A stretch of DNA of 64,000 nucleotides from SCGC-AAA076-P13 sp963926355 (GCA_963926355.1 CAWUWW010000001.1:62001-126000); one strand, 5' to 3'. Positions 37,126-46,537 are shown, numbered from the stretch's first letter. Made by a program: numbers and translations. The notes: generated by a model not told the origin, from the sequence alone.

Positions 37126-37869
37126 ATGATTATTGCTAATTGGAAGGCTAATGGCAGTTTGTTATCCAATTTAAAGTGGTGTAATTTTTTTATTGAAAAT
37201 TGTCCAAAAGAAATTATTTCCGATGTCGGCATTGCGCCATCTTCTTTACATCTTAGCCAGGTAAAGGAATTACTAGGTTTATCTAATGCAAAAATAGGTA
37301 TTCAAGATATAGATATTAAAGGGGGGGCAAGAACTGGTTCTATTTCTGGTGAGATGGCTGCGGATATGGGATGTGATTTCTCACTTATTGGTCACTCAGA
37401 AAGAAGAACTTTTTTTAATGAAAGAAACTCACTGCTAAGTCAGAAGATAGAATCATCTTATCAAGCCAACATTCAACCAATCCTCTGTATTGGAGAAACA
37501 TCTGAGGATAATGAACGGGGAAATACAAGAAATGTTCTTAAGGCTCAGATATTGGAAGTTATATCAAATATAGGCATTAAAAAAAATTTTATAATTGCTT
37601 ATGAGCCAGTATGGGCTATAGGTAGTGGAAAAACTCCAAAGGCAAAAGATATTAATGTAATTCACGAATTTATAAAAGATGTTGTACAATCGGTAACTTC
37701 AAATAATGTAGTCCCATTAGTTTTATATGGCGGAAGCATTAATGAGGGCAATTCGGAAGATTTTTTTAAAGAGAAAAATATAGATGGCGGATTGATAGGT
37801 GGCGCATCATTAGATGCTGAAGAGTTTTTAAAAATAGTAAATATATATAATAGGCTAATTACACAATGA
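37126..37869 (+). CDS. tpiA: triosephosphate isomerase
   Basis: Interconverts dihydroxyacetone phosphate and glyceraldehyde-3-phosphate. The 247-residue TIM barrel has Asn5 and Lys7 (ANWKANG), electrophile His90 in IGHSERR, base Glu160 in AYEPVWAIGSGK, and the phosphate-binding YGGS. Its location between glmM and secG is the Pseudomonas-type arrangement rather than that of E. coli. The stop overlaps the secG ATG by 4 bases. Confidence 0.97.
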   Translation: MIIANWKANGSLLSNLKWCNFFIENCPKEIISDVGIAPSSLHLSQVKELLGLSNAKIGIQDIDIKGGARTGSISGEMAADMGCDFSLIGHSERRTFFNERNSLLSQKIESSYQANIQPILCIGETSEDNERGNTRNVLKAQILEVISNIGIKKNFIIAYEPVWAIGSGKTPKAKDINVIHEFIKDVVQSVTSNNVVPLVLYGGSINEGNSEDFFKEKNIDGGLIGGASLDAEEFLKIVNIYNRLITQ

Positions 37870-38177
37870 TAATTTTAATAAAAATAATATGTATAGTTTT
37901 GGCAATTGCGATTATTGCCTTAGTTCTTTTACAACAAGGAAAAGGATCAGATCTAGGCTCAGCATTTGGGGGCGGGTCTTCAAATTCAATGTTTGGGGCT
38001 TTAGGCCCATCAGACTTTCTTGGGAAGTTTACATATGTTTTGGTAGCAACATGGTTGGTTTTATCATTAGCACTTGCGTATTTATACAAGACTCAAAATA
38101 CAGCAATAGTTTTTGACACGCAATTGATCGAAGAAGCTGCTATTGAGTCATCTTCAGATGACATCCCTGTAGAGTAA
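37866..38177 (+). CDS. secG: preprotein translocase subunit SecG
   Basis: Small subunit of the SecYEG channel. The 103-residue product has two membrane helices (about 2-20 and 53-70) joined by the typical loop QQGKGSDLGSAFGGGSSNS followed by MFG. The acidic C-terminal tail is variable in this family. The downstream tRNA-Leu is on the opposite strand, so secG must terminate near 38180 or run antisense through the tRNA. Confidence 0.95.
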   Translation: MIILIKIICIVLAIAIIALVLLQQGKGSDLGSAFGGGSSNSMFGALGPSDFLGKFTYVLVATWLVLSLALAYLYKTQNTAIVFDTQLIEEAAIESSSDDIPVE

Positions 38178-38192
38178 TTAAGAAATATATAC

Positions 38193-38279
38193 TGGTGCCG
38201 AAAGCGGGACTCGAACCCGCACGAGCTTTCGCTCACTAACCCCTCAAGCTAGCGTGTCTACCAATTCCACCACTTCGGC
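38193..38279 (-). tRNA. tRNA-Leu (anticodon GAG)
   Basis: Read on the minus strand, an 87-base class II tRNA starts GCCGAAGUGGUGGAAUUGG and ends CGGCACCA with the CCA encoded. The anticodon loop CUUGAGG gives GAG, and a long variable arm (stem GAGC/GCUC) is present. It is the orthologue of E. coli leuU, which also lies after secG but on the same strand as secG. Here it is inverted and diverges from the initiator tRNA. Confidence 0.96.
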
Positions 38280-38292
38280 TAAAAGTTTAAGG

Positions 38293-38298
38293 ATTATA
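38293..38298 (-). promoter_or_regulatory. candidate -10 element for tRNA-Leu
   Basis: On the minus strand TATAAT occupies 38298-38293, ending 13 bases before the tRNA 5' end. The upstream A+T-rich stretch gives no clear -35. This would be the independent promoter that an inverted tRNA needs. Confidence 0.35.
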
Positions 38299-38333
38299 GC
38301 AAGTTATTATTTAAAATTATAAATATAATATAC

Positions 38334-38362
38334 TTGACCAAACACACCTCTTTTCATTACAC
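38334..38362 (+). promoter_or_regulatory. candidate promoter for initiator tRNA and the rimP-nusA-infB operon
   Basis: TTGACC (38334-38339), a 17-base spacer and TTACAC (38357-38362). A start near 38369 would lie six bases before the mature tRNA 5' end. The -35 is strong, the -10 weak. In E. coli the metY promoter likewise drives the nusA-infB operon. Confidence 0.45.
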
Positions 38363-38374
38363 TTCAGCCTGCGT

Positions 38375-38451
<77 letters not shown>

Positions 38452-38473
38452 CAGTTACATATAATTTTTTGTG

Positions 38474-38492
38474 GGGCACTAGCCCTTTTTTT
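38474..38492 (+). terminator. short hairpin with U-run between tRNA-fMet and rimP
   Basis: GGGC (38474-38477), loop ACTA, GCCC (38482-38485), then seven T. With only a 4-base-pair stem it would be a leaky terminator that separates the tRNA from the downstream operon while letting some polymerase through to rimP. Weak prediction. Confidence 0.35.
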
Positions 38493-38502
38493 GTGTAAAA
38501 AA

Positions 38503-38985
38503 ATGGTAAAAGAGGAAATTGAAAATATTGTCGAACCTGTAATTAAAAGGCATGAGTGTTTTTTGTGGGGTATTGAGATTTTAAGAGGTAAGAAAAGACC
38601 AACTTTAAGAATCTACATAGACTCACCAACAGGCGGAAATATTGATGATTGTGAGAATATCTCTAAAGATTTAAATTATGAGATAGAGCTTGAGTCATCA
38701 CTAGGCGAGGATTATGTTCTTGAGGTTTCAACTCCTGGTATAAGTAGAAGATTTTTTAATCAGAATCAGCTCATAGAGTATATTGGTGAAGATTTAAAAA
38801 TAAAACTTAGAGAGCCTTTAGAGGGAATAAAAAATATTGAGGGCAGGTTAACTGATTGTAATGAAGATTTTTTGATTATTGAGACAGCTAAGCTTGAGTA
38901 TAAATTAGATTTTAATGATATGGATGTTTGTCGATTAGATCCAAATTTTGAAAAATTAATGAAGGAAAATGATTATGGAAAGTAA
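38503..38985 (+). CDS. rimP: ribosome maturation factor RimP
   Basis: RimP is needed for 30S subunit maturation. The frame is open back into the tRNA, but the ATG at 38503 gives MVKEEIENIVEP, the expected N terminus, and avoids the tRNA; product 160 residues. Conserved features include FLWGIEILRGKKRPTLRIYID, CENISKDL and the LEVSTPGISRRF segment ahead of the SH3-like C-terminal domain. It begins the rimP-nusA-infB-rbfA-truB-rpsO-pnp order. Confidence 0.94.
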   Translation: MVKEEIENIVEPVIKRHECFLWGIEILRGKKRPTLRIYIDSPTGGNIDDCENISKDLNYEIELESSLGEDYVLEVSTPGISRRFFNQNQLIEYIGEDLKIKLREPLEGIKNIEGRLTDCNEDFLIIETAKLEYKLDFNDMDVCRLDPNFEKLMKENDYGK

Positions 38986-40435
38986 TGAAATATTAACAGT
39001 TGTGGACTCAGTCTCTAACGAGAAAGGTCTTGATAAAAATTTAATTTTTTCAGCTATAGAAGAAGCTATTGCTTCTGCATCTCAAAGGCATTTTCATGAA
39101 GATGCTGAACTATTTGTAAAAATAGATAGAGATACAGGGGAATATTCCACTCATAGAAATTGGCTAGTATTTGATGAGGCTGATGAAGAGTTTCATATAG
39201 AGACTCATATATCAAAAGATAACTCAGAACTTGATATGGGTGAAACATACACCAAACAACAGGAAAACGTTCCATTTGGAAGAATTGAAACTCAAGCAGC
39301 AAGACAGGTTATGCTTCAAAAAGTTAGAGAAGCAGAAAGAGAGAAAGTGGTCTCACAATTTAAAAGTCAAAATAATCAATTGGTTAATGGAACTGTAAAA
39401 AGAGTAACTAGAGATAATATAATTGTTGATATTTCTCACGATGCAGAGGCCATTCTTCCAAGAGATAAGTTAATGCCAGGCGAAATTTATAAAATTAATG
39501 ATCGCATAAGGGCTATATTGCAAATTCAAGAAGTTGAAGGAAGAGGAGCTCAATTAATGTTGAATAGATCTTGCCCTGAAATGGTAACTGAATTATTTGC
39601 TATAGAGGTCCCAGAGATTAGCGAAGACATTATTGAGATTAGAGGTATCGCAAGAGATGCGGGCTCAAGATCTAAAATAGCCGTTAAAACAAATGACGGT
39701 AGAATAGATCCAGTAGGAGCATGTGTAGGTATGAGAGGCTCCAGAGTCCAAGCAGTATCGTCTGAGCTTGGTAATGAGAGGATAGATATTATTATATATG
39801 ATGATAATCCCGCTCAACTTGTAATTAATGCTCTTGTTCCAGCTAAAGTTGAATCAATTGTTATGGATGAAGGCTCTAGATCTATGGATATTGCAGTGAA
39901 TCAAGAAAACCTAGCATTAGCGATTGGCTCAAGAGGTCAGAATATTAGATTGGCATCTAGACTAGTTGGCTGGGAGCTTAATATAGTTAGTAGTGAAGAG
40001 GCAGAAGCGAAGGTTAAGGTTGAAGAAACAGAGTTTCTCGCAAGCATTACTAGCAGCCTTTCTGTTTCCGATGAAATTGCAGAAAAAATTATTGCCCTTG
40101 GCCTATCTTCATTTGATGACATTGCTTACTCTGAAGATTCAGTATTTAAAGGTTTTGTTGAAAGTGAAGAAGAAATTCAAAGAATTAAAAGTTCCGCAGA
40201 GGATGCTGCTCTTATGGAAGCAATGGGAGCAATTACAGAAGAAGAGGGTAATGTTGAATCATTAACAGACCTTAATCTAGCAGATGAGGATGTTCAAAAA
40301 CTTGCTAATAAAGGTATTAAAAATAAAGATGACTTAGCTGAGCTCGCGGTTGATGAACTTCAAGAAATTATTGAAATTTCATCAGATGATGCATCAAAAA
40401 TGATCATGAAAGCTCGAGAGCACTGGTTTAATTAA
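38975..40435 (+). CDS. nusA: transcription termination/antitermination factor NusA
   Basis: NusA binds RNA polymerase and modulates pausing, termination and antitermination. I chose the ATG at 38975: it has AAGGAA seven bases upstream, whereas the ATG six bases earlier is too close. The 486-residue product has the polymerase-binding N-terminal domain (1-125), S1 (about 132-200), two KH domains (about 200-345) and two C-terminal acidic repeats (about 360-486), as in E. coli. It overlaps rimP by 11 bases. Confidence 0.96.
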   Translation: MESNEILTVVDSVSNEKGLDKNLIFSAIEEAIASASQRHFHEDAELFVKIDRDTGEYSTHRNWLVFDEADEEFHIETHISKDNSELDMGETYTKQQENVPFGRIETQAARQVMLQKVREAEREKVVSQFKSQNNQLVNGTVKRVTRDNIIVDISHDAEAILPRDKLMPGEIYKINDRIRAILQIQEVEGRGAQLMLNRSCPEMVTELFAIEVPEISEDIIEIRGIARDAGSRSKIAVKTNDGRIDPVGACVGMRGSRVQAVSSELGNERIDIIIYDDNPAQLVINALVPAKVESIVMDEGSRSMDIAVNQENLALAIGSRGQNIRLASRLVGWELNIVSSEEAEAKVKVEETEFLASITSSLSVSDEIAEKIIALGLSSFDDIAYSEDSVFKGFVESEEEIQRIKSSAEDAALMEAMGAITEEEGNVESLTDLNLADEDVQKLANKGIKNKDDLAELAVDELQEIIEISSDDASKMIMKAREHWFN

Positions 40436-40455
40436 TCTAAAAAGGAATATATATT

Positions 40456-42735
40456 TTGACTTTAACTGTTAAAGATTTTGCTAAAACTCTAAAGATATCT
40501 GATGCTGCTCTAATTGAGCGTATGAAGACAGCTGGACTGAGTCACTCTAAGAATACTGATGAGATAACAGCCTCTGATAAACAGGCGTTACTAAGATCCT
40601 TAAAAGGTGGAAAGCCATCACCGGCACCCAGGCCAATAACTTCCGGGTCGGGGGTGACTGTTACCTCAAAAGGTAAAGCTCCAATAGAAGTTAATGCACC
40701 AAGTAGATACTCTGATGATATTGAAGCAAAGAGAGCGGCAGCCTCAGGACAGCTTAAAGAAGAACAAAAAAGAAGAGAAGATCAATTAAAAGAAATAGCT
40801 AAAGCAAAAATAGAAGAGCAAAAAAGAAAAGATAAGTTTAAAAAACCTGAGGTTGCAAGACCTTCAATTAAAGTTAATGTTAAAGATCAGCTTTCTAGTG
40901 CAGTAAATGCATACAAAAGAAGAGAAGGATCTTTCCCTAAAAGCTCTGAGCATAAATTTGAAGCCCCTACTGAGGTTATTAAGAAAGATATTGAAGTACC
41001 TTCGACAATTCAAGTTGGTGAACTTGCAAAGCTAATGGCAATAAAAGGAAATATTGTAGTTAAAAACTTAATGAGTCTTGGGGTTGTTGCAACAGTTAAC
41101 GATATGATCGATCAAGAAACAGCAATTCTTGTTGTAGAGGAAATTGGTCATCATGGCATTGCCTTGAAAGAAGAGAATTTTGAAGAAGATCTTGCAAACT
41201 TGATTAACTATAAAGATGAAGCAAGACTTAGATCTCCAGTTATAACAGTTATGGGTCACGTTGATCATGGTAAAACTACACTTTTAGACTTTATTAGAAA
41301 AACGAAGGTTGTCGATGGAGAAGCTGGAGGAATAACTCAGCATATTGGAGCTTATGAGGTAGAAACCTCTAAAGGCATGATAACTTTTATAGACACTCCA
41401 GGACATGCTGCATTTTCTTCAATGAGAGCCAGGGGTGCTAATACAACTGATATAGTTATTTTAGTTGTTGCGGCTAATGATGGAATAAAGCCACAGACAG
41501 AAGAAGCTATAAACCATGCAAAAGCTGCTGGAGTATCAATTGTAGTAGCAATAAATAAAATAGATCTTGATGGCGCTGATGTGGATAAAGTTAAGGGTGA
41601 TTTAGCAGCCAAAGATTTAGCACCTGAAGATTGGGGTGGAACAACGCAAATGATCCCAGTATCAGCTTTAAAGGGCACTGGAGTAGATAAATTACTAGAA
41701 AGTGTTTCACTTGAGGCTGAGCTATTGGAGTTAAAGGCTCATTATGATGGACCAGCTCAGGGCGTTGTTGTTGAATCAGAATTAGATAAATTCAGGGGCT
41801 CAGTTGCAACTTTCTTAATCCAAAATGGAACTTTAAAAGTTGGTGATTTAGTTGCATCAGGAAATGCCATAGGCAAGATAAAAAGTATAGTTAACAGCGA
41901 TGGCTTAAAAATAAAACAAGCAGGGCCATCGGCAGCTGTCGAGGTTTTGGGATTAAATAATGTTCCCAATGCAGGCGACCAGTTTCAAGTTGTAGATAAT
42001 GACAAGCAAGCTAGAGAAATTGCTGAATATAGAGTTACAAAAGAGAGAGAAAGAAAACTCCTTAAACAAAAAGATGAATCTGCAGGTGATTTATTTGAAT
42101 TATTAGGTAAAGAAAATACTAAAAAAGTACTCAATATCATTGTAAAAACTGATGTGGGTGGAACTTGTGAAGCAATAACAGCTTCTCTTCATGACTTAGG
42201 AAATGATTTAGCAAAAGTTAAGATTGTTTCAAGTGGGGTTGGTGGAATTTCAGAGTCTGATGCTAATTTAGCTGTAGCTGTTGACGCAATAATTATAGGT
42301 TTCAATGTAAGAGCAGATAATGCAGCAAAGAAAATTATAGAAGATGAATCAATTCCTCTTAATTACCATAGTATTATTTATGAATTATTAGATGATGTTA
42401 AGGCTAGAATGAGCGGACTACTAGATCCTATTATTAGAGAGGAGATTGTAGGTACAGCTGAAGTATTAGAGGTATTTAGCTCACCCAAGTTTGGTCAAAT
42501 TGCTGGCTGTAATGTAATTGAAGGAACTGTTCTTAGAAATAAACCAGTTAGAGTTTTAAGAGATGAGATTGTAATTCATGAGGGCGAGTTAGACTCATTA
42601 AGAAGATTTAAAGAAGATGTTAATGAAGTTAAAAATGGAAGTGAATGCGGTATGGGGATTAAAAACTACAAAGACATTAAACCTGGCGATAAAATTGAAG
42701 TTTATGATAGAAAAGAAGAATCTCAATCAATGTAA
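40456..42735 (+). CDS. infB: translation initiation factor IF-2
   Basis: GTPase that places fMet-tRNA on the 30S subunit. The 759-residue product has an IF2 N-terminal domain, a charged linker (about 100-145, rich in Lys, Glu and Arg), a second N-terminal domain, the G domain with GHVDHGKT, DTPGHAAF and NKID, and beta-barrel domains. It is shorter than E. coli IF2 (890) because the linker is reduced. TTG start (40456) with AAAGGAAT 10 or so bases upstream. Confidence 0.97.
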   Translation: MTLTVKDFAKTLKISDAALIERMKTAGLSHSKNTDEITASDKQALLRSLKGGKPSPAPRPITSGSGVTVTSKGKAPIEVNAPSRYSDDIEAKRAAASGQLKEEQKRREDQLKEIAKAKIEEQKRKDKFKKPEVARPSIKVNVKDQLSSAVNAYKRREGSFPKSSEHKFEAPTEVIKKDIEVPSTIQVGELAKLMAIKGNIVVKNLMSLGVVATVNDMIDQETAILVVEEIGHHGIALKEENFEEDLANLINYKDEARLRSPVITVMGHVDHGKTTLLDFIRKTKVVDGEAGGITQHIGAYEVETSKGMITFIDTPGHAAFSSMRARGANTTDIVILVVAANDGIKPQTEEAINHAKAAGVSIVVAINKIDLDGADVDKVKGDLAAKDLAPEDWGGTTQMIPVSALKGTGVDKLLESVSLEAELLELKAHYDGPAQGVVVESELDKFRGSVATFLIQNGTLKVGDLVASGNAIGKIKSIVNSDGLKIKQAGPSAAVEVLGLNNVPNAGDQFQVVDNDKQAREIAEYRVTKERERKLLKQKDESAGDLFELLGKENTKKVLNIIVKTDVGGTCEAITASLHDLGNDLAKVKIVSSGVGGISESDANLAVAVDAIIIGFNVRADNAAKKIIEDESIPLNYHSIIYELLDDVKARMSGLLDPIIREEIVGTAEVLEVFSSPKFGQIAGCNVIEGTVLRNKPVRVLRDEIVIHEGELDSLRRFKEDVNEVKNGSECGMGIKNYKDIKPGDKIEVYDRKEESQSM

Positions 42736-42744
42736 TAAATTTTA

Positions 42745-43089
42745 ATGGCATCGCTAAGATCAGAAAAAGTAGCCGATGTCCTTAGAAAAGAAATTTCTTT
42801 AATAATAAATAAAGAAACTAAAGATCCAAGACTTCAAAATATAAACATTACTGCAGTAAAGGTATCTGATGATATAGGTCATGCTACAGTTTTCTATACT
42901 TTAATTGGTGAATCAATTATAAAAAGTGAAAGCACTTTAGATAACAAGGTTCTCAAGAAGTTTAGTGGCATGGTTCGTTCTAAGCTATCAAAAACTATGC
43001 AAATAAGAAGAGTTCCAGTAATAAACTTTAGGTTTGATGAGAGTGTTGAATACTCAGATAATATTGAAACCTTATTAAAAAACTTATAG
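42745..43089 (+). CDS. rbfA: ribosome-binding factor A
   Basis: Cold-shock 30S maturation factor that acts on the 5' end of 16S rRNA. The 114-residue KH-like product shows the family pattern: RSEKVADVLRKEISLIIN at the N terminus, DPRLQNINITAVKVSDD and the strand ending VPVINFRFDESVEYSDNIE. Placed between infB and truB, two bases from truB. Confidence 0.95.
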   Translation: MASLRSEKVADVLRKEISLIINKETKDPRLQNINITAVKVSDDIGHATVFYTLIGESIIKSESTLDNKVLKKFSGMVRSKLSKTMQIRRVPVINFRFDESVEYSDNIETLLKNL

Positions 43090-43091
43090 TA

Positions 43092-43931
43092 ATGGATGGC
43101 TTTCTTTTAGCCTATAAAGAAAAAGGTATAAGCTCTAATCGCTTAGTTCAAGAAGTTAAACGGTCTCTTTCGCTCAAAAAAGTTGGTCATCTAGGTACAT
43201 TAGATCCTATGGCAGAGGGCTTGGTTATTCTTGCAATTAACAGAGCAACTCGATTTTCATCCTTTTTTTTAGAATCTGATAAATCATATACAGCCGGAAT
43301 TACATTTGGCACGAAAACAGATACAGATGATGCTACGGGACAGGTTATTGAATCTTCAGAGATAATACCTAAAGAAAAGGACATCAATGAAGCTTTAGAG
43401 TCTTTTATTGGAGAGTCTATGCAGGTAGCTCCTTTTTTTTCTGCTCTGAAATTTAAAGGAAAGCCTCTTTATAAGTACGCACGTGAAGGTGAGTTTATTT
43501 CTAAACCCCCTAGGTATATCAATATATTTTCTATCAAAGATATAAGTCATGATTTTAATTCCTGTTCTTTATCAATCCATTGTTCAAAGGGAACATACAT
43601 AAGATCTATTGCGCGAGATCTTGGAGATAAAATTGGTTGTGGTGCTCACTTGTCCTCATTAATAAGAACTTCACAGGGCAGTTTCAGCTATCTAGGGGCT
43701 AAAAAACTCGAGTCGATAAATATAGATCAACTTATATCAATAGAATCTGCCTTTGATAACTTTCATGATATTCATCTTGATCACGATCAAACAAAAAATT
43801 TTACTAATGGCGTAAAAATCTTAGATATTAATCATGAAAATAATTATTATAAAATTTATGATTATTCATTGAAATTTCTTGGACTAGGCTCGGTATCTGA
43901 ATCTGTCTTAGCCCTTAAACGACTTGTTTAA
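43092..43931 (+). CDS. truB: tRNA pseudouridine-55 synthase
   Basis: Makes pseudouridine 55 in the T loop of tRNAs. The 279-residue product has the active-site motif GHLGTLDPMAEGLV with catalytic Asp38, plus KSYTAGITFGTKTDTDDATG and the KGTYIRSIARDLG motif. It is shorter than E. coli TruB (314), the C-terminal PUA-like part being reduced. Follows rbfA. Confidence 0.96.
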   Translation: MDGFLLAYKEKGISSNRLVQEVKRSLSLKKVGHLGTLDPMAEGLVILAINRATRFSSFFLESDKSYTAGITFGTKTDTDDATGQVIESSEIIPKEKDINEALESFIGESMQVAPFFSALKFKGKPLYKYAREGEFISKPPRYINIFSIKDISHDFNSCSLSIHCSKGTYIRSIARDLGDKIGCGAHLSSLIRTSQGSFSYLGAKKLESINIDQLISIESAFDNFHDIHLDHDQTKNFTNGVKILDINHENNYYKIYDYSLKFLGLGSVSESVLALKRLV

Positions 43932-43968
43932 TGGGGTAATAAGTTATAAGATTCGCACGCTTACTTTA

Positions 43969-44010
43969 GTTGTACGAGGTTTGCATCAATTAATGAATGT
44001 ACAACGAGGA
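43969..44010 (+). promoter_or_regulatory. candidate S15-responsive leader of rpsO
   Basis: GTTGTAC (43969-43975) can pair exactly with GTACAAC (43999-44005), a 7-base-pair stem around a 23-base loop. The right arm abuts GAGGA (44006-44010), the ribosome site of rpsO, and the left arm is followed by the same GAGG. A stem beside the ribosome site fits S15 autoregulation, known to use different leader folds in different bacteria. Binding not shown. Confidence 0.4.
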
Positions 44011-44018
44011 ATATAAAT

Positions 44019-44288
44019 ATGGCACTTTTAGCTCAAGAAAAAGAAAAAATCGTTGGAAAATTTCAAAGAACTGATAACGACACTGGATCCCCAGAGGTTC
44101 AAATTGCGTTGTTAACTGAAAATATCAATAAATTACAAAGTCATTTTAAAGAACATAAAAAAGACCACCATTCAAGAACAGGTTTAATCAGAATGGTAAA
44201 TCTAAGAAGAAAACTTTTAGCCTACCTAAAGAGAAAAAATTTAGAAAGTTACGCAGAGGTTATTAAGCAATTAAAGCTTAGAGGCTAA
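44019..44288 (+). CDS. rpsO: 30S ribosomal protein S15
   Basis: The 89-residue product has the normal S15 length and motifs: TGSPEVQIALLTENINKLQSHFKEHKKDHHSR is split here only for reporting as TGSPEVQIALLTENI and HFKEHKKDHHSR, which bind the 16S three-way junction. It lies upstream of pnp, as in E. coli, with 23 bases between. Expression is probably self-controlled through the leader hairpin just ahead of the gene. Confidence 0.98.
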   Translation: MALLAQEKEKIVGKFQRTDNDTGSPEVQIALLTENINKLQSHFKEHKKDHHSRTGLIRMVNLRRKLLAYLKRKNLESYAEVIKQLKLRG

Positions 44289-44311
44289 TATAAAACATAA
44301 AGAGGAAAATC

Positions 44312-46471
44312 GTGGAAAATAATAAATTAGAATCTACATCAGTAGAATTTCAGTACGGAAATCAACTAGTAAAACTAGAGACAAATAAAGTTGCAAGACA
44401 AACGACTGCGGCAGTTGTCGTTACAATAGGAGACTTAGTTGTTTTAACAACTGTAGTTGCAAGAAAAGAAGCAGATCCTAAGAAGGATTTCTTTCCGTTA
44501 GCAGTTTTTTATCAAGAAAAATTTTATGCAACAGGAACAATTCCTGGTGGATTTTTTAAGAGAGAAGCAAGACCAACAGAAAGAGAAACATTAACATCAA
44601 GGCTTATAGACAGACCAATTAGACCTCTTTTCCCGGAAGGGTTTAAGAATGAGGTTCAAATATTCTGTACTGTAATGTCCTCTGGAAAAGAACAAAACCC
44701 TGATATCGCATCAATGATAGGAGCATCTGCTGCACTATGTGTTGCTGGAGTTCCATTTGACGGACCAATGGGAGCAGCAAGAGTTGGCTTTGTAGATGGG
44801 AACTATATTTTAAATCCATCTTATGCAGAATTAGAAAATTCATATTTAGATATGGTTGTAGCTGGAACTGAGAAAGCTGTCCTTATGGTAGAGTCAGAAG
44901 CTAAAGAGCTTAATGAAGATCTAATGCTTGGAGCGGTACTATTTGGACATCAGGAAATGCAAGCAGTTGTAAAAGCCTGTGCTGAATTAAAGCAAAAAGC
45001 AGGTAAAGAAGATTGGGTTGTTAAAGTAGATGAGGAAACACCTGTTTACTCTGCTGAATTAACTGAGAAATATTCAGATCAAATTACTGAAGCATTTACT
45101 ATCAAAGATAAAACTGAAAGAACTGCTGCAATAGGCGTAATAAAAGAAGACATAGTTAACTCATACCCTGATGCTGACGATATTCAACTAGGCAAGGTCT
45201 TAGGCGCATTTAAAAATCTTGAAAAGGATATAGTAAGAAAAAATATTTTAAGCAATCAGCCTAGAATAGATGGAAGAGATACAGACACAGTAAGACCTAT
45301 ATTTATCGAAACTGGCATTCTTCCAAGTACTCATGGCTCATCATTATTTACTAGAGGTGAGACTCAGGCAATTGTTGTTGCAACTCTGGGATCATCTAGA
45401 GATGCCCAAAGAATTGAATCTATAGAAGGTCAAAGTACTGATAACTTTATGCTTCATTATAACTTCCCTGCATATAGTGTTGGTGAAATTGGAATGCCTT
45501 TAGGACCAAAAAGAAGAGAGATTGGCCATGGTAATTTAGCTAAAAGAGCAATAAAAGCAGTTCTACCTGATGTAGAAGATTTTGGTTATACATTAAGAGT
45601 GGTATCTGAGATTACTGAGTCAAATGGCTCAAGTTCTATGGCTTCAGTTTGCGGTACATCTTTATCACTAATGGATGCAGGCGTACCTATATCTAGTCCA
45701 GTTGCAGGTATTGCAATGGGCCTTATTAAGGAAGGCGATGATTTTGCAGTTCTTACTGATATTCTAGGAGATGAAGATCACCTTGGAGATATGGACTTTA
45801 AAGTAGCTGGAACAGAAAATGGAATTACAGCTCTTCAAATGGATATTAAAATTCAAGGTATTAATGAGGTTATTATGGAGGCTGCTTTAACAAAAGCTAA
45901 GGTAGCTATCAATCATATCCTAGGCATTATGAATGAAGCTATTTCTAAACCTAAAGAACTATCCGAGAATGCTCCTGCTATGAAAACATTCATGGTTAAC
46001 AAAGATAAAATTAAAGAAATTATCGGTAAAGGCGGCGCTGTAATTAAAGGCATGCAAGAAAAAACAGGTGCTACTGTCGATGTTAGTGATGACGGTACTG
46101 TTTCAGTCTTTGGCCAAAATCAAACATCAATGCAAGAATGCCTAGCAATTATTGAGGGCATCTTAGAAGAGCCAGAATTAAATAAGGTATACAAAGGGAC
46201 TGTTGTTAAAATTGTAGACTTCGGCGCATTTGTAAATATTTTACCTGGAAAAGATGGCCTTCTTCATATCTCTGAAATTTCTGCAGAAAGAACTGAAGAT
46301 GTAAATGCTGTTCTTTCAGAAGGCCAAGAAATTGATGTCAAGTTAATTGGATTTGATAGAGGCAAGATGAAATTGTCTGTAAAAGCATTAGCAAAAATAG
46401 AAGAGTCAGCAGCAGTAGAGGAAGAAAAATCTGTAGAGGCTTCCCAAGAGGATCAAGAAGAGCAAGAATAA
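44312..46471 (+). CDS. pnp: polyribonucleotide nucleotidyltransferase (PNPase)
   Basis: Phosphorolytic 3'-5' exoribonuclease, a degradosome component. The 719-residue product has two RNase PH-like domains (about 10-230 and 305-545; the catalytic second domain includes GRDTDTVRPI and FTRGETQAI), a KH domain (about 555-615, IIGKGGAVIKGM) and an S1 domain (about 620-690), then an acidic tail. GTG start with AGAGGAAAA upstream. A strong terminator follows. Confidence 0.97.
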   Translation: MENNKLESTSVEFQYGNQLVKLETNKVARQTTAAVVVTIGDLVVLTTVVARKEADPKKDFFPLAVFYQEKFYATGTIPGGFFKREARPTERETLTSRLIDRPIRPLFPEGFKNEVQIFCTVMSSGKEQNPDIASMIGASAALCVAGVPFDGPMGAARVGFVDGNYILNPSYAELENSYLDMVVAGTEKAVLMVESEAKELNEDLMLGAVLFGHQEMQAVVKACAELKQKAGKEDWVVKVDEETPVYSAELTEKYSDQITEAFTIKDKTERTAAIGVIKEDIVNSYPDADDIQLGKVLGAFKNLEKDIVRKNILSNQPRIDGRDTDTVRPIFIETGILPSTHGSSLFTRGETQAIVVATLGSSRDAQRIESIEGQSTDNFMLHYNFPAYSVGEIGMPLGPKRREIGHGNLAKRAIKAVLPDVEDFGYTLRVVSEITESNGSSSMASVCGTSLSLMDAGVPISSPVAGIAMGLIKEGDDFAVLTDILGDEDHLGDMDFKVAGTENGITALQMDIKIQGINEVIMEAALTKAKVAINHILGIMNEAISKPKELSENAPAMKTFMVNKDKIKEIIGKGGAVIKGMQEKTGATVDVSDDGTVSVFGQNQTSMQECLAIIEGILEEPELNKVYKGTVVKIVDFGAFVNILPGKDGLLHISEISAERTEDVNAVLSEGQEIDVKLIGFDRGKMKLSVKALAKIEESAAVEEEKSVEASQEDQEEQE

Positions 46472-46490
46472 CTTTTATAAGTCCTATTTC

Positions 46491-46529
46491 AAAAATCCTA
46501 GAAAGTCAAATTTCTAGGATTTTTTTTTT
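46491..46529 (+). terminator. rho-independent terminator of the rpsO-pnp operon
   Basis: AAAAATCCTAGAAA (46491-46504) pairs exactly with TTTCTAGGATTTTT (46511-46524) over a 6-base loop; the T-run continues to 46529. It closes the long plus-strand transcription run 20 bases after pnp. Confidence 0.85.
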
Positions 46530-46537
46530 AACAAAAT

